From: Atopsyche davidsoni
Lineage: Eukaryota; Arthropoda; Insecta; Trichoptera; Hydrobiosidae
Length of the DNA: 64,000 nucleotides
Assembly: GCA_022113835.1 (NCBI GenBank)
Contig: JAILWY010000009.1
Location: forward strand, 11,756,001 to 11,820,000
Reading direction: 5' to 3'
Part shown: positions 1-14,900 of the stretch, in pieces
How positions within the stretch are numbered: position 1 is the first letter of the stretch
Layout: the number at the start of each line of letters is the position of its first letter
The notes under the pieces: model-generated
What the model was told of the DNA's origin: nothing
Seen by the model: only the letters and a program-made list of their open reading frames with translations
Database searches by the model: none
Translations under genes and position numbers: made by a program

Positions 1-2585
1 TTCCAAGCGTTGTGTTTTTTAATATAAGAGATAAAATTGTAATTTTTATCCCTTAAAACTTATACAATTGGCAGTTTTGAGGAAAAAACAAAGTGTGGCG
101 AAACTAGTTATAGAGCTTATATAAAATACGTATTATTAAAAACATAATATTTACGGAAAGCTTCTTATATAAGATTACTAAGACTTACTAAGATCGAATT
201 ATAAGCTTATTTACGTTTTATTTTATTACTGGCTTGATTTTTACTCGGTTACTTGGATGATTTCAATATATATTTTTTAAAAAGTTACTTTAATGCTTAA
301 AAAAAACTGGGTAAGGATTACAATTTATTTTTTAAAATATTCAAAAGGATATGAAATTAAGAATATATTAAAATTATCTTAAATTTAATCAATTCTACAT
401 TATAAATTTTATTTTAACATTCCTATTACCATATAAAAGAATATACATTTCAGTAGTAGTGCGTTATTAAAAAATTCTATAAAGTTGTCTCTGGCACAAA
501 CGATAATATAAGATATTACGTGACTTGAGAAAATTCATCATATGAACTCAGTGGAATATTCTGACAATAACATGTAATAAGAATTTTTAATATACCGCCA
601 AGGGCCATCGCAGAATACCGGAAGATGCTTTATTTATACATTGTCTTTGCTTTTAATCTGCAATGAAGAATTTGAAGATATTCGATATATTCCGTACAGA
701 TTCAACTCAATCTTTATGCAGACGCGGAGGTCACAGCGACCTGCTCGGGGGGTTTTAAAGAAAACACAAGCCGACGAGGAGGTTCAATTCTAAGGCTTAT
801 TCGCCCATTACAAGCACTTTGGCTTAAGACGTATTCATCCATTTTGAATGATGATATTTACTTGATTATTCATTTCGAGCATCTTTTACTCCGTAATGGA
901 AGCAAACTTCATAAGCCTATCCAAAAAAAGTACCCACTTTTATTAAAAGGTTTTTTGATGAGATGTTTTTTTTGTATTTTCGGTACTATTTATTCAATGA
1001 AATAGAAGACAATTTACTTTTTTTGTATGAAGTATGTATCTTGGTGTTTATTAATTGCCATATTTATTATTTATTTATCTTTACATTTTTGACGAAAGTC
1101 ACAGTAAGTATATTTTTCTTACAACATATTAATCGTATATATATTTAACTAAAATATATAATTGCAAACTGTTTTAAGATACACAACAATAAAATTTAAA
1201 CTAGATAAATATAAACAGCTAAATAATTAGATCTACTCTGTGTGAATTAAAAAAGGTACATGCTTTTAGAATAACAATAACAATATCACATAACTCAGCA
1301 GCATCATTAAGCTCGGACAAAAAATCCTTGAATCACAAATAATATTTATCTGCATTTATTTTTTAACAAACAAAAATATAAAACCGCGCAAAACATTATG
1401 ACAAAAAAATCAAAAGACGGTCAAAAAAAGCTCGGACAAAGCGCCCCGCGTACCACAGCACAGACTAATAAATAAAGCGATCTGAATTCAATTGTTAGGT
1501 TAATACCTCGGATTGGCGGAGTGTGTCGCCTATATTGTTTCCTGTTCAGATATCGGCGGCCACGCAATTGACCCGCCACCTCATTGTTCCTCTTGTGTGT
1601 GCCTCCTCGACCCTAACGGAATCCGGAGAGGGTCAGCGGCTAGTGCCGGCGTTCCTCGTTGATGTCGTCTAATCGTATCGAGAAGATTTCTACCTCATTG
1701 AACTAGCTTCAGCTAGAATTCCATTTGCTTAGGCACTATTTTGATTGGATAAAATAACGAACAGATACGATTCGCGAATTGAAAGTCTGAAAAGGCTTTC
1801 TCCTTGTTTTTAATATTTATTGTTTGAATGGGGAATATGTGAAAATAAGTCAGTCTGTTATAGAAAAAATAAAAAGGCATATTTATAATGATAAAAGTAT
1901 TGCATTATCTTCCAAATCATTTCAGAAAAATATTTTTTAAATATAAAGAAAGTCTAAGCATTTATTGTCTTCATTGATTGATTGAAATTAATTGATAAAT
2001 TTTATGTCCCATTTTGAAAAGTAATTACTTTAAATAAAACATTTTTCACTTGTAAAAAAATAAATAACCGATTTATTTGTATATTTTTTAAAATATTATT
2101 CTTAATGTGAAGCTGAAATCAGTTGGTAACAGCAGTCTTATTAAAAACAACTTAGTTTACACTATCCAAAATATTAGATATACATTAATATTTTATAGAA
2201 ATAATAACGAAGCAAAAAATAATTTTAAATAAAATTTTTATTTCATACGTAAAATAATTAGTTCATTTATTTAGTTTAAGGTGTATTTCTTAACTAAATA
2301 TATTTCTTAATGAGTTTCGTATCGAATCGACCACACAGCAGGCTACTCGGGGCGGCCCGGAGGCCCCACGGCCCCGACCCCTCATCCCCTGGGGCTCGCC
2401 ATTTAAATGTCGACACACATTCACAAACGGCACAATAATAGGCCCGCGTCACTGCTCCGCGGCCAAGGAGTCCCTCGCCTGGAGTCTAGAATGTTCCCTT
2501 AGATTTATACGCCGGTCATTATGGTGTCATGTCTTACTTTAGAAAAAATCAACAAAAATCAGATTTTTAATCATTCAAATGATGA

Positions 2586-2622
<37 letters not shown>

Positions 2623-3011
2623 AAACGCAGTTTGAAATTCGATAATTCATATAGTTAATTTTTATGTGCATCTACCAGGCTATATACCAATTTTTATTTA
2701 TTTATTTAGTTTTTAATTACCCTTGAAAACTTATGAGTAAGCATTAAATTGACATTAAAGTTGGAAGCAATTTCTTTTAAATCTGACAAATATTTTTGAA
2801 TCTTAACTTACAGAAAGAAGTGTAGTTTATGTGCTATTGTAGTATTTAACCTAGACTCTTATGGGCTTGAATAAATATAGCTGCGCATAAAATAGTAATA
2901 TTTCAAGAAAATCCTCAGTACCTAAGACTCATAAAATGTTCATTTACTTATTTTATATATGTAAAGCAATTATATTGCTTTAAGATTATGTGCCAGCGAG
3001 ACTCTGTTGGC
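1..3011. other. Non-coding, upstream of the gene
   Basis: No convincing ORF. AT-rich with two GC-rich patches (about 1541-1665 and 2325-2475) that have no long reading frame, and an (AT)n run at 2589-2619. I see no RNA gene. Confidence 0.6.
2589..2619. repeat. (AT)n microsatellite
   Basis: An uninterrupted AT dinucleotide run of about 31 nt. Confidence 0.95.
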
Positions 3012-3424
3012 CGACGCTGAACGTCCTTATGTTTACTGTTTTATCGGCTGATAAAAAACCACAGTCGGCTGTCATAGATTGTGGGTAGGAAGATAAATGA
3101 GAATTTGAATAATCATATTAGTAATAATTTGAGTTAAAGTGAAGTGAAGTGGACGATAGACTTAAATTGTCGTTTCTTTACAATTTAAGGTAAGATAATG
3201 TATCGTATATTACACTGTATGTGAATTATTATTATGTATAAGTGTTAAAATAAAAAATCTTTACAATTTTAGAGCAACGGCATTGTTTCTGTCAGATCCA
3301 CGGTTCCTAGTCTTATATATATACTAAGTATTAGCTATAATTTATTATTATAAAAAAGTATATGGCAATAACATTAAATTTCGATGTATTAATAAATGAT
3401 ATTTTGTATTTATATTAATTTGAT
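3012..3424. repeat. 413-bp tandem duplication, copy 1
   Basis: Matches 3485-3897 at a constant offset of 473 nt, with about five differences seen by eye (for example near 3210, 3345 and 3380). Looser similarity continues about 20-25 nt further. The unit contains an intron-like stretch at 3190-3272: gtaaga donor, tacaattttag acceptor, 83 nt. No long ORF and no terminal repeats were recognised. The near identity means the duplication is recent. Confidence 0.92.
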
Positions 3425-3484
3425 AGTATTAAGTGAAGGTGATAAGTGTAAATATTTTTTTTGTTTGTTTTTTTCTCTGTAGGT

Positions 3485-3897
3485 CGACGCTGAACGTCCT
3501 TATGTTTACTGTTTTATCGGCTGATAAAAAACCACAGTCGGCTGTCATAGATTGTGGGTAGGAAGATAAATGAGAATTTGAATAATCATATTAGTAATAA
3601 TTTGAGTTAAAGTGAAGTGAAGTGGACGATAGACTTAAATTGTCGTTTCTTTACAATTTAAGGTAAGATAATGTATCGCATATTACACTGTATGTGAATT
3701 ATTATTATGTATAAGTGTTAAAATAAAAAATCTTTACAATTTTAGAGCAACGGCATTGTTTCTGTCAGATCCACGGTTCCTAGTCTTATATATATACTAA
3801 GTATTAGTTATAATTTATTATTATAACAAAGTATATGGCAATAACATTAAATTACGATGTATTAATAAATGATATTTTGTATTTATATTAATTTGAT
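3485..3897. repeat. 413-bp tandem duplication, copy 2
   Basis: Second copy of the unit at 3012-3424, with the corresponding intron-like segment at 3663-3745. After 3897 this copy has a short insertion (attttgg) before the weaker flanking similarity resumes. Confidence 0.92.
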
Positions 3898-6800
3898 ATT
3901 TTGGTAGTATTGAGTGAAAGTGATTGTTTTAAATTTTCATGTTTGTGTTTCATAAATATTTTTTTAGCGTTGCATTTAGCTACAAAAACTTTATTGTCCA
4001 TATCTCAAAACAAGAATTAACAAATCTAACGAGACGCAAATTTATAGACTCGTCAATACAAACAAAACAACAAGAAAAACCATAAAATATCGTAAAAAAG
4101 TGCTTCGGGAATAACAATACACGGGCGCTGTTAGCCTGCGCAGGGGAGCGAAGTCGCCGGCACTCGAGCCGAGGCGGGGCCGCGTCCACCCCTCCCCACC
4201 CCTCCACTACCCCTCGCCCCTCCACCAGCAAGGGTGCAAGGCTGCCCACCCCGGGTCTGCGGAGCGGCACGCTTGACAAACTACCGACGGTTGCCCATCC
4301 CTGCGTGACCGGCCTTCTTTGATGAATGTTGCCAATCGCACGGCCAGTCAGTGCCGGCGATTTCTGCGGCTTTTTTGTTTGCCGGCCGTGCCGAAACGCA
4401 CCGTTCAGTTGCTTTGTGTGGAAATGCTTTTTTCAAACTGCAAACTTTTAAAGCTACAAACAGCATCAATATGATGCTTTTTGAAACCGTTATCATGTTT
4501 GTTCACAGAACTTAATAAAATAAGCAGTAAATCTACGATGAATAGATTAGGAAAACGTTAATAAAATAAGTGTGGTGTGTTCTATATTTTTTTACTCAAG
4601 ATTGTCTTTGTCTTAAAAATATGATGACTATTCTAAAATTGTACATATTTTATAAATACAATTATTATTATGATTGATTAGGTATATGCTTTTAAAAAAA
4701 GGATTTTTTTACTTAATAATTTTAAAATCTTAAACATGTAAAGTATATATTTAAATATGTATTAATTATACAAATGATACATAAAGTACATCCCAATTAA
4801 TAAATTGGTTTACAGGTGATTTCTGGAATGTAGATTTTGCACGGCAACACGGTGGGAGCAGTTACCCTAACTCGGGCTTTTTAACAAGAGAGCTTAAAAT
4901 AGTCTCCTCCTTGCTGAGCCGCTTTAGTTTGTTTATGAGATTTACAGCGCGACGTTGTATTACCCGCCGGGGTGATAAATGACCCGCGACTCCCCGGGGA
5001 GAGCGATCTTAAAGATTTAACCAATTTACTCGCTTTAATATCGCTTTTCATTAATTTAAGAGTTTATCACATCTCACCTTGCCTGTCTGAGGACATTGCA
5101 CACTTACAAATTTTATTTATTTTCATGGGATTTTTTTAAACATTTTGTGATAAAGTGAATTAGGAAATTGTGACGTTAAATAGTAAAGCTTTGAAAATAT
5201 AAATTTAAAACGCCGTTGTTCACTGATAATTAAATTTTGAACTTTTGGTAATATCCACTTTGAATGTTAAAACATTTAATGAATAAAGTATATAATTTGG
5301 TAACATTTACCTGGAAGAAATCAAAATACTGACTACATTCGATAATATAAAACAGGATAGTAAAATTCTGTTATGCTGAAACTACCACAAAGTTTTAATA
5401 CATGAAAAAACAATTTTCAAATATTGACTTGTCACCAATCGTTCCTTGAAATAAATTATAAGGTATCAATAAAGGCATAAAAAATACATCTCTCCGATTC
5501 ATTTCATTTTATATTTGCACATAAAGTTAAGCAAGATGCGTAACGTGTACATCACAGAAGCGTCCATAAAGTCGAGCATGTTTACCTCCAAACATCAACA
5601 CGCCCAACAACTGATATTTGTCAGCATACATTATTCGGAGGCGGCCGTCCAATCCAGGGGAAGAAACAAACGAAACGGGCGACAAAATTCAGAGCGAAAT
5701 AAATACAGAGAGCACATAACTCAAGGCGTCACCGCGTGATAGATGAGCCGGGACACATACGCAGGTTTTTTCTGTCACGGACCACAATATCCTACCGCAT
5801 TTTAGTACATAAGCTGCGCGCATATAGAATCAAAGACGAAAAACCATTCACCAAGCAAAACTGCCAAGACGGTACCCCGGGTAGGCGTGGCTTCACATCC
5901 TCTCGCCACGCCCACAACGGCACCATCGGCAGCCCTCGGCAGCCTTCGCCGAACTTCGGTCGGAGGCTCTAGTCGGAAAAGTCGCCTAGAATTTTCAGTC
6001 GCCTGCCGGCCTTCGTCATGCTACGGTCCCCGTACGACAGTCGCTCACGACGTGCCGATGGTATTGTTACGTACGACGCTTAAATAATTGAATTCGCTAT
6101 TGAATAATCCAATGGACGATAACTAATTGATCGATATCGGTTATGAACACAGCGAAAATGAATTTCGAATGAACTTTTGATAACTTTCAAAGAATCGTCA
6201 GTGTGGAAAAAACTTTTTTAAATTTTATGAAAATTGTGATTCACAAAAAAAAAGCTTATTATAATATAAATATTGTCTTGAAAATAATTATAATGAAGTC
6301 AAGATTTTAAAATGATTTTTTAATGTAAAGATAATAAAACAAACAATCGAAAAATAAGTTTTCTGTGTACTTTTGAAAGAGTTTTGGGTGATTGAAAATA
6401 TGTGATATCAAACCTTACAGATCAAGTAAACTTAGAGGTAAGATTTTATTTATGTAAAAAAATCTATTTTATATTTAGTGACTACTGGTTTTAGTTTCTT
6501 GTTTCGGTTATCTTCGGTAGGTATAAAGTAAATAAAATAATTAACAGTGTAAAGGTTACCAAACTATGTAAATTATAGTGTATTTAATAACAAAAAACGA
6601 TATTTTATATAGAAGTATACTGAATAACCTTATATTTAAAAAATAGAGGGAAAATTTTTATTTTAAAGTTGTTTAAGTTTTATTATTATTTGATTAAGTA
6701 TGTACCATTTTATAAATAAAAGTTAATAAATTTATTTTAAATATTAAGATTTCATACCGTGTTAATTGATAGAATCGTATAGGATTTCATATACACTGCC

Positions 6801-8710
6801 GAAATTTACAATATAAACCTGAAAATATTTCAGATCAAAGTTTAAGAGTTGCTATCGTATTTTAATATTTGTCTTAGGAACTTCCACCGATACGTATGGA
6901 ATAAATTAAAACATTCACAAGACCGGAGCTGATATTCACTTGCTTTAAATTTATTGATTTTGCATTTCATTGGAATTTAATTAATTTAAAATACATTAAC
7001 CACTACAAAGCAAATATTTTTTTTTTTAAACTAATATATATATTTTTTTAAAACGTTATTAAAAAGTTTTAAAAGAATAATATTTTTTTATATACCTCAA
7101 GATAAATTGACTTATTATTTAAATGCTTTATTTTTATTCAAGTATTAAGAACAATACTTATTTTAGATACAAAACACAATTACGTTATATAAATTTCAAT
7201 TGAATAATATCTATAGATTACTAATGCTTATAAAATTATTTCTAATAGTTTTATGTATAATTGCTTATGTTCATTAGGTAACAAAACTTAATTTTAATTT
7301 TTATTTTTTCTATGCACAGAAATTAAACAATTTCCTTTTATTACTTAAATTTAACACAACTCAAACCCTATGCTAAGATTTCAGATATTTTTAGAAAATT
7401 TAATGGCAAACCGTTTTTAGTATTGTACATAAAGAAGTTATAACGTCATTATTTATAAATATTATTTAATGACTTTTAATAAATTATTAAATTACAGCAT
7501 TGTGGCATCTAATAAAAAATAAGAATATTTAAAACCGAATATCTTTCGCTATCGTTTAAAGAAGTATAAAATACAAATACCGTGCGACCGAAGTAAGAAT
7601 AATTACCATAGCTTTGCCAGATGCCTTTTTAATAATCTGCTGTCACAATTTTCAATTACTTATGTGGGCTACAATTTATTACTACTCATTATTATACGAA
7701 CATACACATAATTTTGTGTGTGTGCATATTACTTAATTATTCCAAAAATAACAAACAACTAAGAATATAAGAAACCATATCTACAACACAAGCTGGATAA
7801 ATTAAAATTATTATTAAACGTGATAACGATAAAAAAAACATTTTTTTTTTCAATTATACCAGACTATTTATTTATTTCAATGTTATCTTTTTTCCAATAA
7901 AATCTATAATAATGTACTTTTGTAGGGAATATGTAAGCGTAGTAAGTAGAAAAATGTAAATGTATGTTTTCTACCGCATATTATAAAAAAAGTCAAAAAG
8001 GTTTCTCTGAAATGATGTAGATAATGTGTGAGTCTTCTTAAGCGTCCCCTTTGGACGGTAATAAAATATAATATTAAATTGGAAAAGGTAGTGACCCCAT
8101 ATTTCAATCGTAAGAATGGCATTTTTACGCCCATAAGGCTGCCTGTCTAAATTTTTATCTAGTATAGCGGCTCTTTACCATTATTTTATATTGCAATTTT
8201 CCATTGGCTGTAATAGTTTTTTTTTTGTAAAAATATGTCATTTGAATTGAATGTACACAAATACAAAAGATTTATTAGTTTTTTCAAATACCTAAGAAAA
8301 TTATTAATTATTTAAATAAATAAAGATTTTTTTAATGAAATTTTTTTTTATTTTTGGGAGAACAATAAAAATTATTTTATAATTATATAATAATAATATA
8401 TAAAATTATAAAAATATGAGTTCACTCCTGAAAAGTTTTTCAGAACAACTTTGATTTTGTGTATTTGTTATTTTAAATGAAGTTTATTCAATAAAACCTA
8501 TTTATGGACTGATGCAAATTAATCAATGAGAAACTATTTTTCTTTTTACATAAAAATAATTCTATTGACTAGCCGCTTAACCAAATAATCCCTAAAACTA
8601 ATCTGATTATAATTATATTATTGTCACAAAATATAACTATTTAACTCTATGCAATGACAATGCACTTGACAGTTTACAAAAGTTAGTTATAATATCAAAT
8701 ATATTATTAC
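3898..8710. other. Non-coding, upstream region
   Basis: No supported gene. GC-rich islands lie at about 4105-4275, 4950-5005 and 5870-6060; the short ORFs there show no family resemblance. The rest is AT-rich and featureless to me. Confidence 0.5.
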
Positions 8711-8752
8711 TAATATGATTAGGCACATTAGTTCATATATAGTTCATACATA
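8711..8752 (-). repeat. Remnant of tRNA-headed repeat tail
   Basis: Carries tatgattaggcacattagtt followed by a catacatag-like stretch. It matches the complement of the 3' tail of the tRNA-headed element at 24770-24947 and the outer arm of the hairpin at 43480. Only the distal tail is present. Confidence 0.6.
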
Positions 8753-8854
8753 GCGACATAGAGTTTAATAAGAATTTTGAACTTTATTTAAGGGTTGCCT
8801 TACTGTTACTTTATTATCAACTCTAAACTAATATAAATATTTTAAGTGAGAATT

Positions 8855-8950
8855 TTCACATAATCTGCAGATATCCATGCGCTTATCATCGAAATCCACA
8901 CACGAGCCAAGGCACCTCCACGAGCCATTCACTCAGTACCTTTTTGATAT
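8855..8950 (-). repeat. ~97-bp dispersed repeat, copy 1 (inverted relative to 17036-17132)
   Basis: The reverse complement matches 17036-17132 closely, through segments such as aaaaaggtactgagtgaatgg, gtggaggtgcctt and ggatatctgcagattatgtg. It has a few substitutions and 1-nt indels. The class of element is unknown. Confidence 0.85.
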
Positions 8951-11900
8951 CTTACGATATGAAAACCTACGAATATACCTACCAATATTTGTATGAAAGC
9001 ACCTTAAATGATTTTTATATAACGCAAGTTAATATCTTTTTATAAAAGTATTAAACACAAGGTTATGTCTTTCCAAATTATGTAATCATCATCATTATTA
9101 AAGCTAGGCAATTAAAATTGATATCGTTATTGGAGCTATAGATTTAAAACTCAGGCCATTACTCGAAGGCACCCTTTCAGTGAGTGAAAATATTTAAAAA
9201 CCCACAACCAATCTTCACACCTCATCCATTAGCCAAAGCCAGAGAGGGTGATTTGTTACGGCTTTTATATGCAACATTTGAGCAGAGGTTTTCATAATTA
9301 CAGCGATTCGCCTCTAACGGACCAATATACGAGTATAATGGTATTCATGATAACCCAGCGCTAGTTAATAGTCGGAGTCGTAACGGTTCAAAATAATTAA
9401 CGGCTTGCCGCACACATCGTAAATCCAGCTACGTTATCTGGCTATCTATACGCGAGCGTACATCACGTAGTACCTGTGCGAGTATACGTGGTGATTTCAC
9501 GGCATGAGCTATGATTTATAGTGTTTCCACGGCGCTATTGTTGTTTCGGGGGGCGGATCATGTGTTTGCAAATCATCGCCTCGTCAATGGGTTAAATTGC
9601 TTGTAACCGGGATCGTTCAATATGCTTTGAAATTTATACTACGATCGTGAAACTTCACCCCGAGCCGGTTTAAAGAAGCAGTTGCCGATTCTTCACACGG
9701 AAAACAAATCATTCATAATTACGATAATATTACTTTTGATGTCGTTTATTGATGGCAGAAATCATTTATTATAATTTTATTTTCAAATCTTATTGCTTTA
9801 TCCGTATTCATATTCTAATTTCCTTAAAACCTTTGGAAATGTATTTTGTAATCAAGCTTTTTTAAAATAGAATAGCGATAGCAGGGATGGCACTTAATTT
9901 CGTATAAAATATTCAAACGGAACTCCAGCAAGACATAAACTGGCTCACATAAAACTGAACTGCACTCGCTAACTTATCACCTGGCGATTTATTTCCCAAA
10001 TTAAGTATCAAAAGCTGCACTCCCGTCTGAACGATGTCAAAAAACTTCAGCTGTTAACTTCAGACCTGTAAAACAACTTTGACTGTAGCTCTTCTGGAAA
10101 TGCACTATACTGAATGCAGCTAAACAATTCAATTCTCATTCGAATGTTTGGCACTAAAAGTTTTTGACGAGTACTGGAAATAAAGGCAGGTTAAGTATAC
10201 AGTCGTTAACGATATTGAGTTTTATTTAAAATTTCCTGAAAAAACAATTCAAAACACATTTGCTTGTATATTATTTATTAAAACAAATTACTTCAACATC
10301 GATCTCTGTTTAAGTCCATTTTTAATGTTTAAGTAAACTTGTAATCTTGCATTTCGTAAACGATTTCTCATATTTGAAAACACCTGATTAAAACAATTTA
10401 CTTTATTGATTTCTTTGGTCATGTGACACAATGTGAAAACATATATTATCTTTATATGGTGAAATTAAATGCAGTGCAGCAATTGAGTTTTTTTATTTGT
10501 CGATCAAACTTTTAGATCAAATTTTAATCTTGATTTGGTCAGTTTGATATTTTTTTTTACCCTTAACATTTTTAATTTAATATTTATAGCTCTCTTATTT
10601 ATTTTGGAATATTGATATTAATATCTAGTTGTTTCTACCTAAACATTGATAAATATATTGATTTAAAATTGGTAAGTTAAATAAAATAAACGACTTTTCA
10701 TGTATTTTATTCCGTTTGTTCCACATTATAAACCATCCTTAGAGAACTGAGCACTAGTTTGCTAAGCAAGCGTGCACCGACGCAAAAAGAATAAGGAAGC
10801 AATAAATTTTGTGAAGATTTATATCTCCCTAATGTACTGCGCGTTAGTTATCAATTACCAAGACGAATTTTCCCTTACTTTAGGAATTGTTTAGGAAAAA
10901 CCATATCTTTAATCTTATTTCCTTCCTATGTAAGACCACTGTGAAACACTATAGTATTTAGATACTCTCATCGTATGTATTTTATACCTAAATAAACAGT
11001 TCACCACAGTTACTAAAACTTAGATAAGGCATGCAATTAAACTTACTACTTTTTAATTATAGTATTTTTTTTAATCAAAAATGCAATTATAAAAGTATAT
11101 AGGTTTATATTGTACAAAAAAATTCTTCATAGATTTATTAAGAGAGGATAAAATTTCGAAGCGAAAAAGTAATTCGATTATTATACTGAATCAAAGAACA
11201 TTTATATTGCATTATGAGCCCAAACATTCGTAGATATATATTTAAACTAATTTATGCGTCTAATTGGATCTTTTACAGGTACTTGTACTAAAATATTAAT
11301 TAGGATGCTCCGCTGCTGCCATGTAACAACCTTAAGAAGCTGGTGTTGAAATTGCTGGCTGATTTGATTAAAAAATAAGCGATACGCTTTCGGAATAAAA
11401 TTAAAGAAGATCGTTAATTCTCGGAGAATAAAAAGCCTTGTTTAAGGCTTTGCGGAGGGACTTTTTAAAAGGGAATATTATCTAAAGCGAGAAAAAGTAG
11501 AGTTGTGGTAACGCTCATCCCCTCGGTCCATGTTGTTTCATTCATTACGCTCCCCGACTCTATATCTGATCTACCCTTTATCCACTTAGCATTCAGGTTT
11601 TATTGTCGTCAATTAAATGTTATTTCCTTTATCTCGTTGTTCGAAGGTTCACGGTGTTTTCAGTTTCCGTTGGCTTTTTTATTCTTTTTTAAAGCCTTTT
11701 CGGATATTTATGGCGCTGCAAGCAAGCGTATCGCTTCCATTGTTAAAGGTAAAATTTTACAACTCTTATTTAAATTATTTTGATATTAATTTTTTTAATT
11801 ACTTAATAGTAAATAAATTTTTATTCTTTTATTATTAACTCATTATTTGTTTTGAAAATATTTTCTTTATTTTCATCAAACATGTAAAAAATATTGTCCA

Positions 11901-14900
11901 AAATTTATTTAGAATATGATTTTCTTTGTTTAAAAAAAAGAAAGAAATATATAAGCAAATGGAAAATAACTTTTTTATGTTGATACAATTTAAGTAACCT
12001 TCTGACATCGATCGACCTTTTTTTTACCACAATAACATTTTTTAAAACCTGATTTTACTTTTTGTTACATGCCGTCATTATCAATAGTTTTTATTTTCAA
12101 AATATAACAGAAGCAATTTTTTTGTGACATTGACGCTCATACTACAGCATCATTTAGTCGGAGGGAAAAATTTTGCTCAAAAATGTCAACCATTCATAAC
12201 CCTTACAAAAATCTTATAAACCGTCATGGTAAGTCTTTATGTCACATTAATTAATATCAAACATCAACCACGGGGAAACTTAATGCAAAAGCTCTCCCTG
12301 AAATTAAAAATACCAGAATGCTTTCATGTTACTTCCAGAGTCGTGATTTCAATTTATCTTAATGCTCGTTTTAAACGTACATTTGTGGGGTTGGATTTTA
12401 TAAATATAACTTCAAACATTCGTATGCAGAATAATAAAGGGTTTTCAAGAACTGTTGTGTGGATTGTTTTATGTTAGAAGACATTCAAGCGATTATCTAC
12501 TTGTTAATCCTGCGTGCGACGTGAGTCGACTCCACTAAACTTTCACTGGCAACTTCCCTTTGAATCTTATAATTTCATTACTGTTTAAGTATATATAAGA
12601 AACCACCGTTATTTATTAAACGTGCTATGAATTTTGAATATAAATTTAACATTGCTTAATATTTGTTGCATTATATCAAAACCCCCATATTATAAAAAAA
12701 TTATTAAAACACAAAAAGAATTTGTTCTAAAAATTAGTACTTAAAATTTCAAATAAATATTTAATTTAAATTTATCAAAATATTTCAAACCAAAAATGGG
12801 GTGCTGCATAAAAAATATATATATATTATTTTATTTAAATATTAATGTAGGCTACACAAATGTGTTTTTGAAACTTGAACGGTAAAAATTAAAATGTATT
12901 ACGTGTAAAAAAAAGTTATTTACAGTTGTGAAGTGGCGATTTGAGTGCAAGGTACACTAGTCGGAAGGCTTTTATTTAGTTCGCTTATTAATTACCCGTT
13001 CTGCAGCCATTATTTCCCGGAAACGTCTGACTAGGCGCTGATAATATATCTGTAAAGCAAGACACGCCGTAGAGGGGGGCTTAACCTTTACGCCTCTACA
13101 AACTGCGCCCGCTACAAACATTTTTTGTGCACAGACAAATAAATCTTATTCAATTTGAACTATCTAAATAAATTAGATTTTGCAACCTTTTAGGCATATA
13201 ATTTTTATCTACTTTTTATCAATTGATAATAATTTTTTTAGGATTTTTTTAAGTTTAAATTTAAAAAAATTATTATATTTAATATGATACCAATGTGAAT
13301 AATAAGTTATGAGAATATTATTTTCATAACTCATTCCACGAACATTAAAAACACTAACTCAACTTACTAAAATGCGAACTAATTAAAAATATTCAATCGC
13401 GTTGGAGTATAAATGTTTGCCACCTGTTCCGGAGTTTTCTTCCCTCGGCAGGAAGTGAAGTTAATTTTTACCTGCCCCAGGGGTGGCGCTCGGCCGCAGG
13501 ACGCCACTGCATACAGAGCGGTAATATCCTGGTGGGGGGCGATTTAAATACCGGGGTGTCGGGGTAATACGGCCGGGAAGGGTTTCGCCGTTGTGTTTAT
13601 TGTGTGATAATTACATTTTTCTTTTTTTTTATGTATGATATTTATAACACCTAAATTTTTATTCTTGTTTATTAAACGCGCGTGTAATAAATGCTTAAAA
13701 AGAGAATTATTTTCTTTATTTCCTAGACCAAATAATATATTGTAACGTTTAACATATTCACACACATTATATATATTTATTACGTAAAATCTCTTATTTT
13801 TCTAATATTTTTCGAAACAATACCTATAAACTCCAACAGCTAATTGTTTAAGTAAAAAAGGAGGAAACTTACATGGATGCAGAATTTATGTCAGTGGCTG
13901 GAAGTCGGAAGTACTGCCAAATTAGTGAGACTAGCCAGCCACCCGGATCACCTACCTTTTATGAGGAGAGGCACTAGAAGAAGAAAAAAATATTTTATTT
14001 TGGTTTGATTATTGTTTTGATGGCGGAGATCTTAAATTACGTTTTACAGTTTTAAAGAAACCCATTTCGATGACATTGCATGTTGAAAAACCAAGACATA
14101 CGAAATATTAATATACGCAATCGCAAATATAATTAATATATTAACACATCAACATATTTTTTATAGTTGGTATATCTCGCTTTGGTCTAAAATATTTTAA
14201 AATTAACGAATGAATGATAACAAATATGAAAGTGTCAAACGATGATCAGTTAAATAATAATTATCGTTAATAAATTTCATTGTTTGTTATTAAATTTATT
14301 TTCTTTGAATAACCACAAATTAATTAATCATTTCTCGTTTTAAACAATCACGTAAATGAACAGCACTGAAGGTGGCATGTTTTCAATTAAAAATTCATTA
14401 AATCTCTGAAATTTCATTTTTAAATTAATATTTTAACCAGGTTATTATTGAATGACAATTGTATAGACGAATTGATAATTATTAGTAAGCTGCCATTTTG
14501 ACATATTTAAAGTTATATTTTTTAATATATATATATAAACTTAAATTCAAAATATCAAAACTGTTACTTTTTTTATTAAAAAATATATATATGTCTCGTT
14601 ATATGGACTTTATTTATCCAAAAAATTCATTCAACTTACGATTATTTTTAAATTTTATTAATAAAAATATTTTTAAGCAATAAATAATACTGAAATAACT
14701 ATGTCTGACCTTAGTATAAAAAATTCTATACCATTAAAGTTTTTTTATAATTACAGTTTCGGTAGAAATCATCCCATTTATTTAAAATAAAATTTTATTC
14801 GAGGTGTTGCCTTTTTCATTTAAAAATAAAAACAGAATAAAGTTTTTTACAAATTTGTTAAAATTAGTACAACTTTTAAAAAGTACAATTTGAATTAAAG

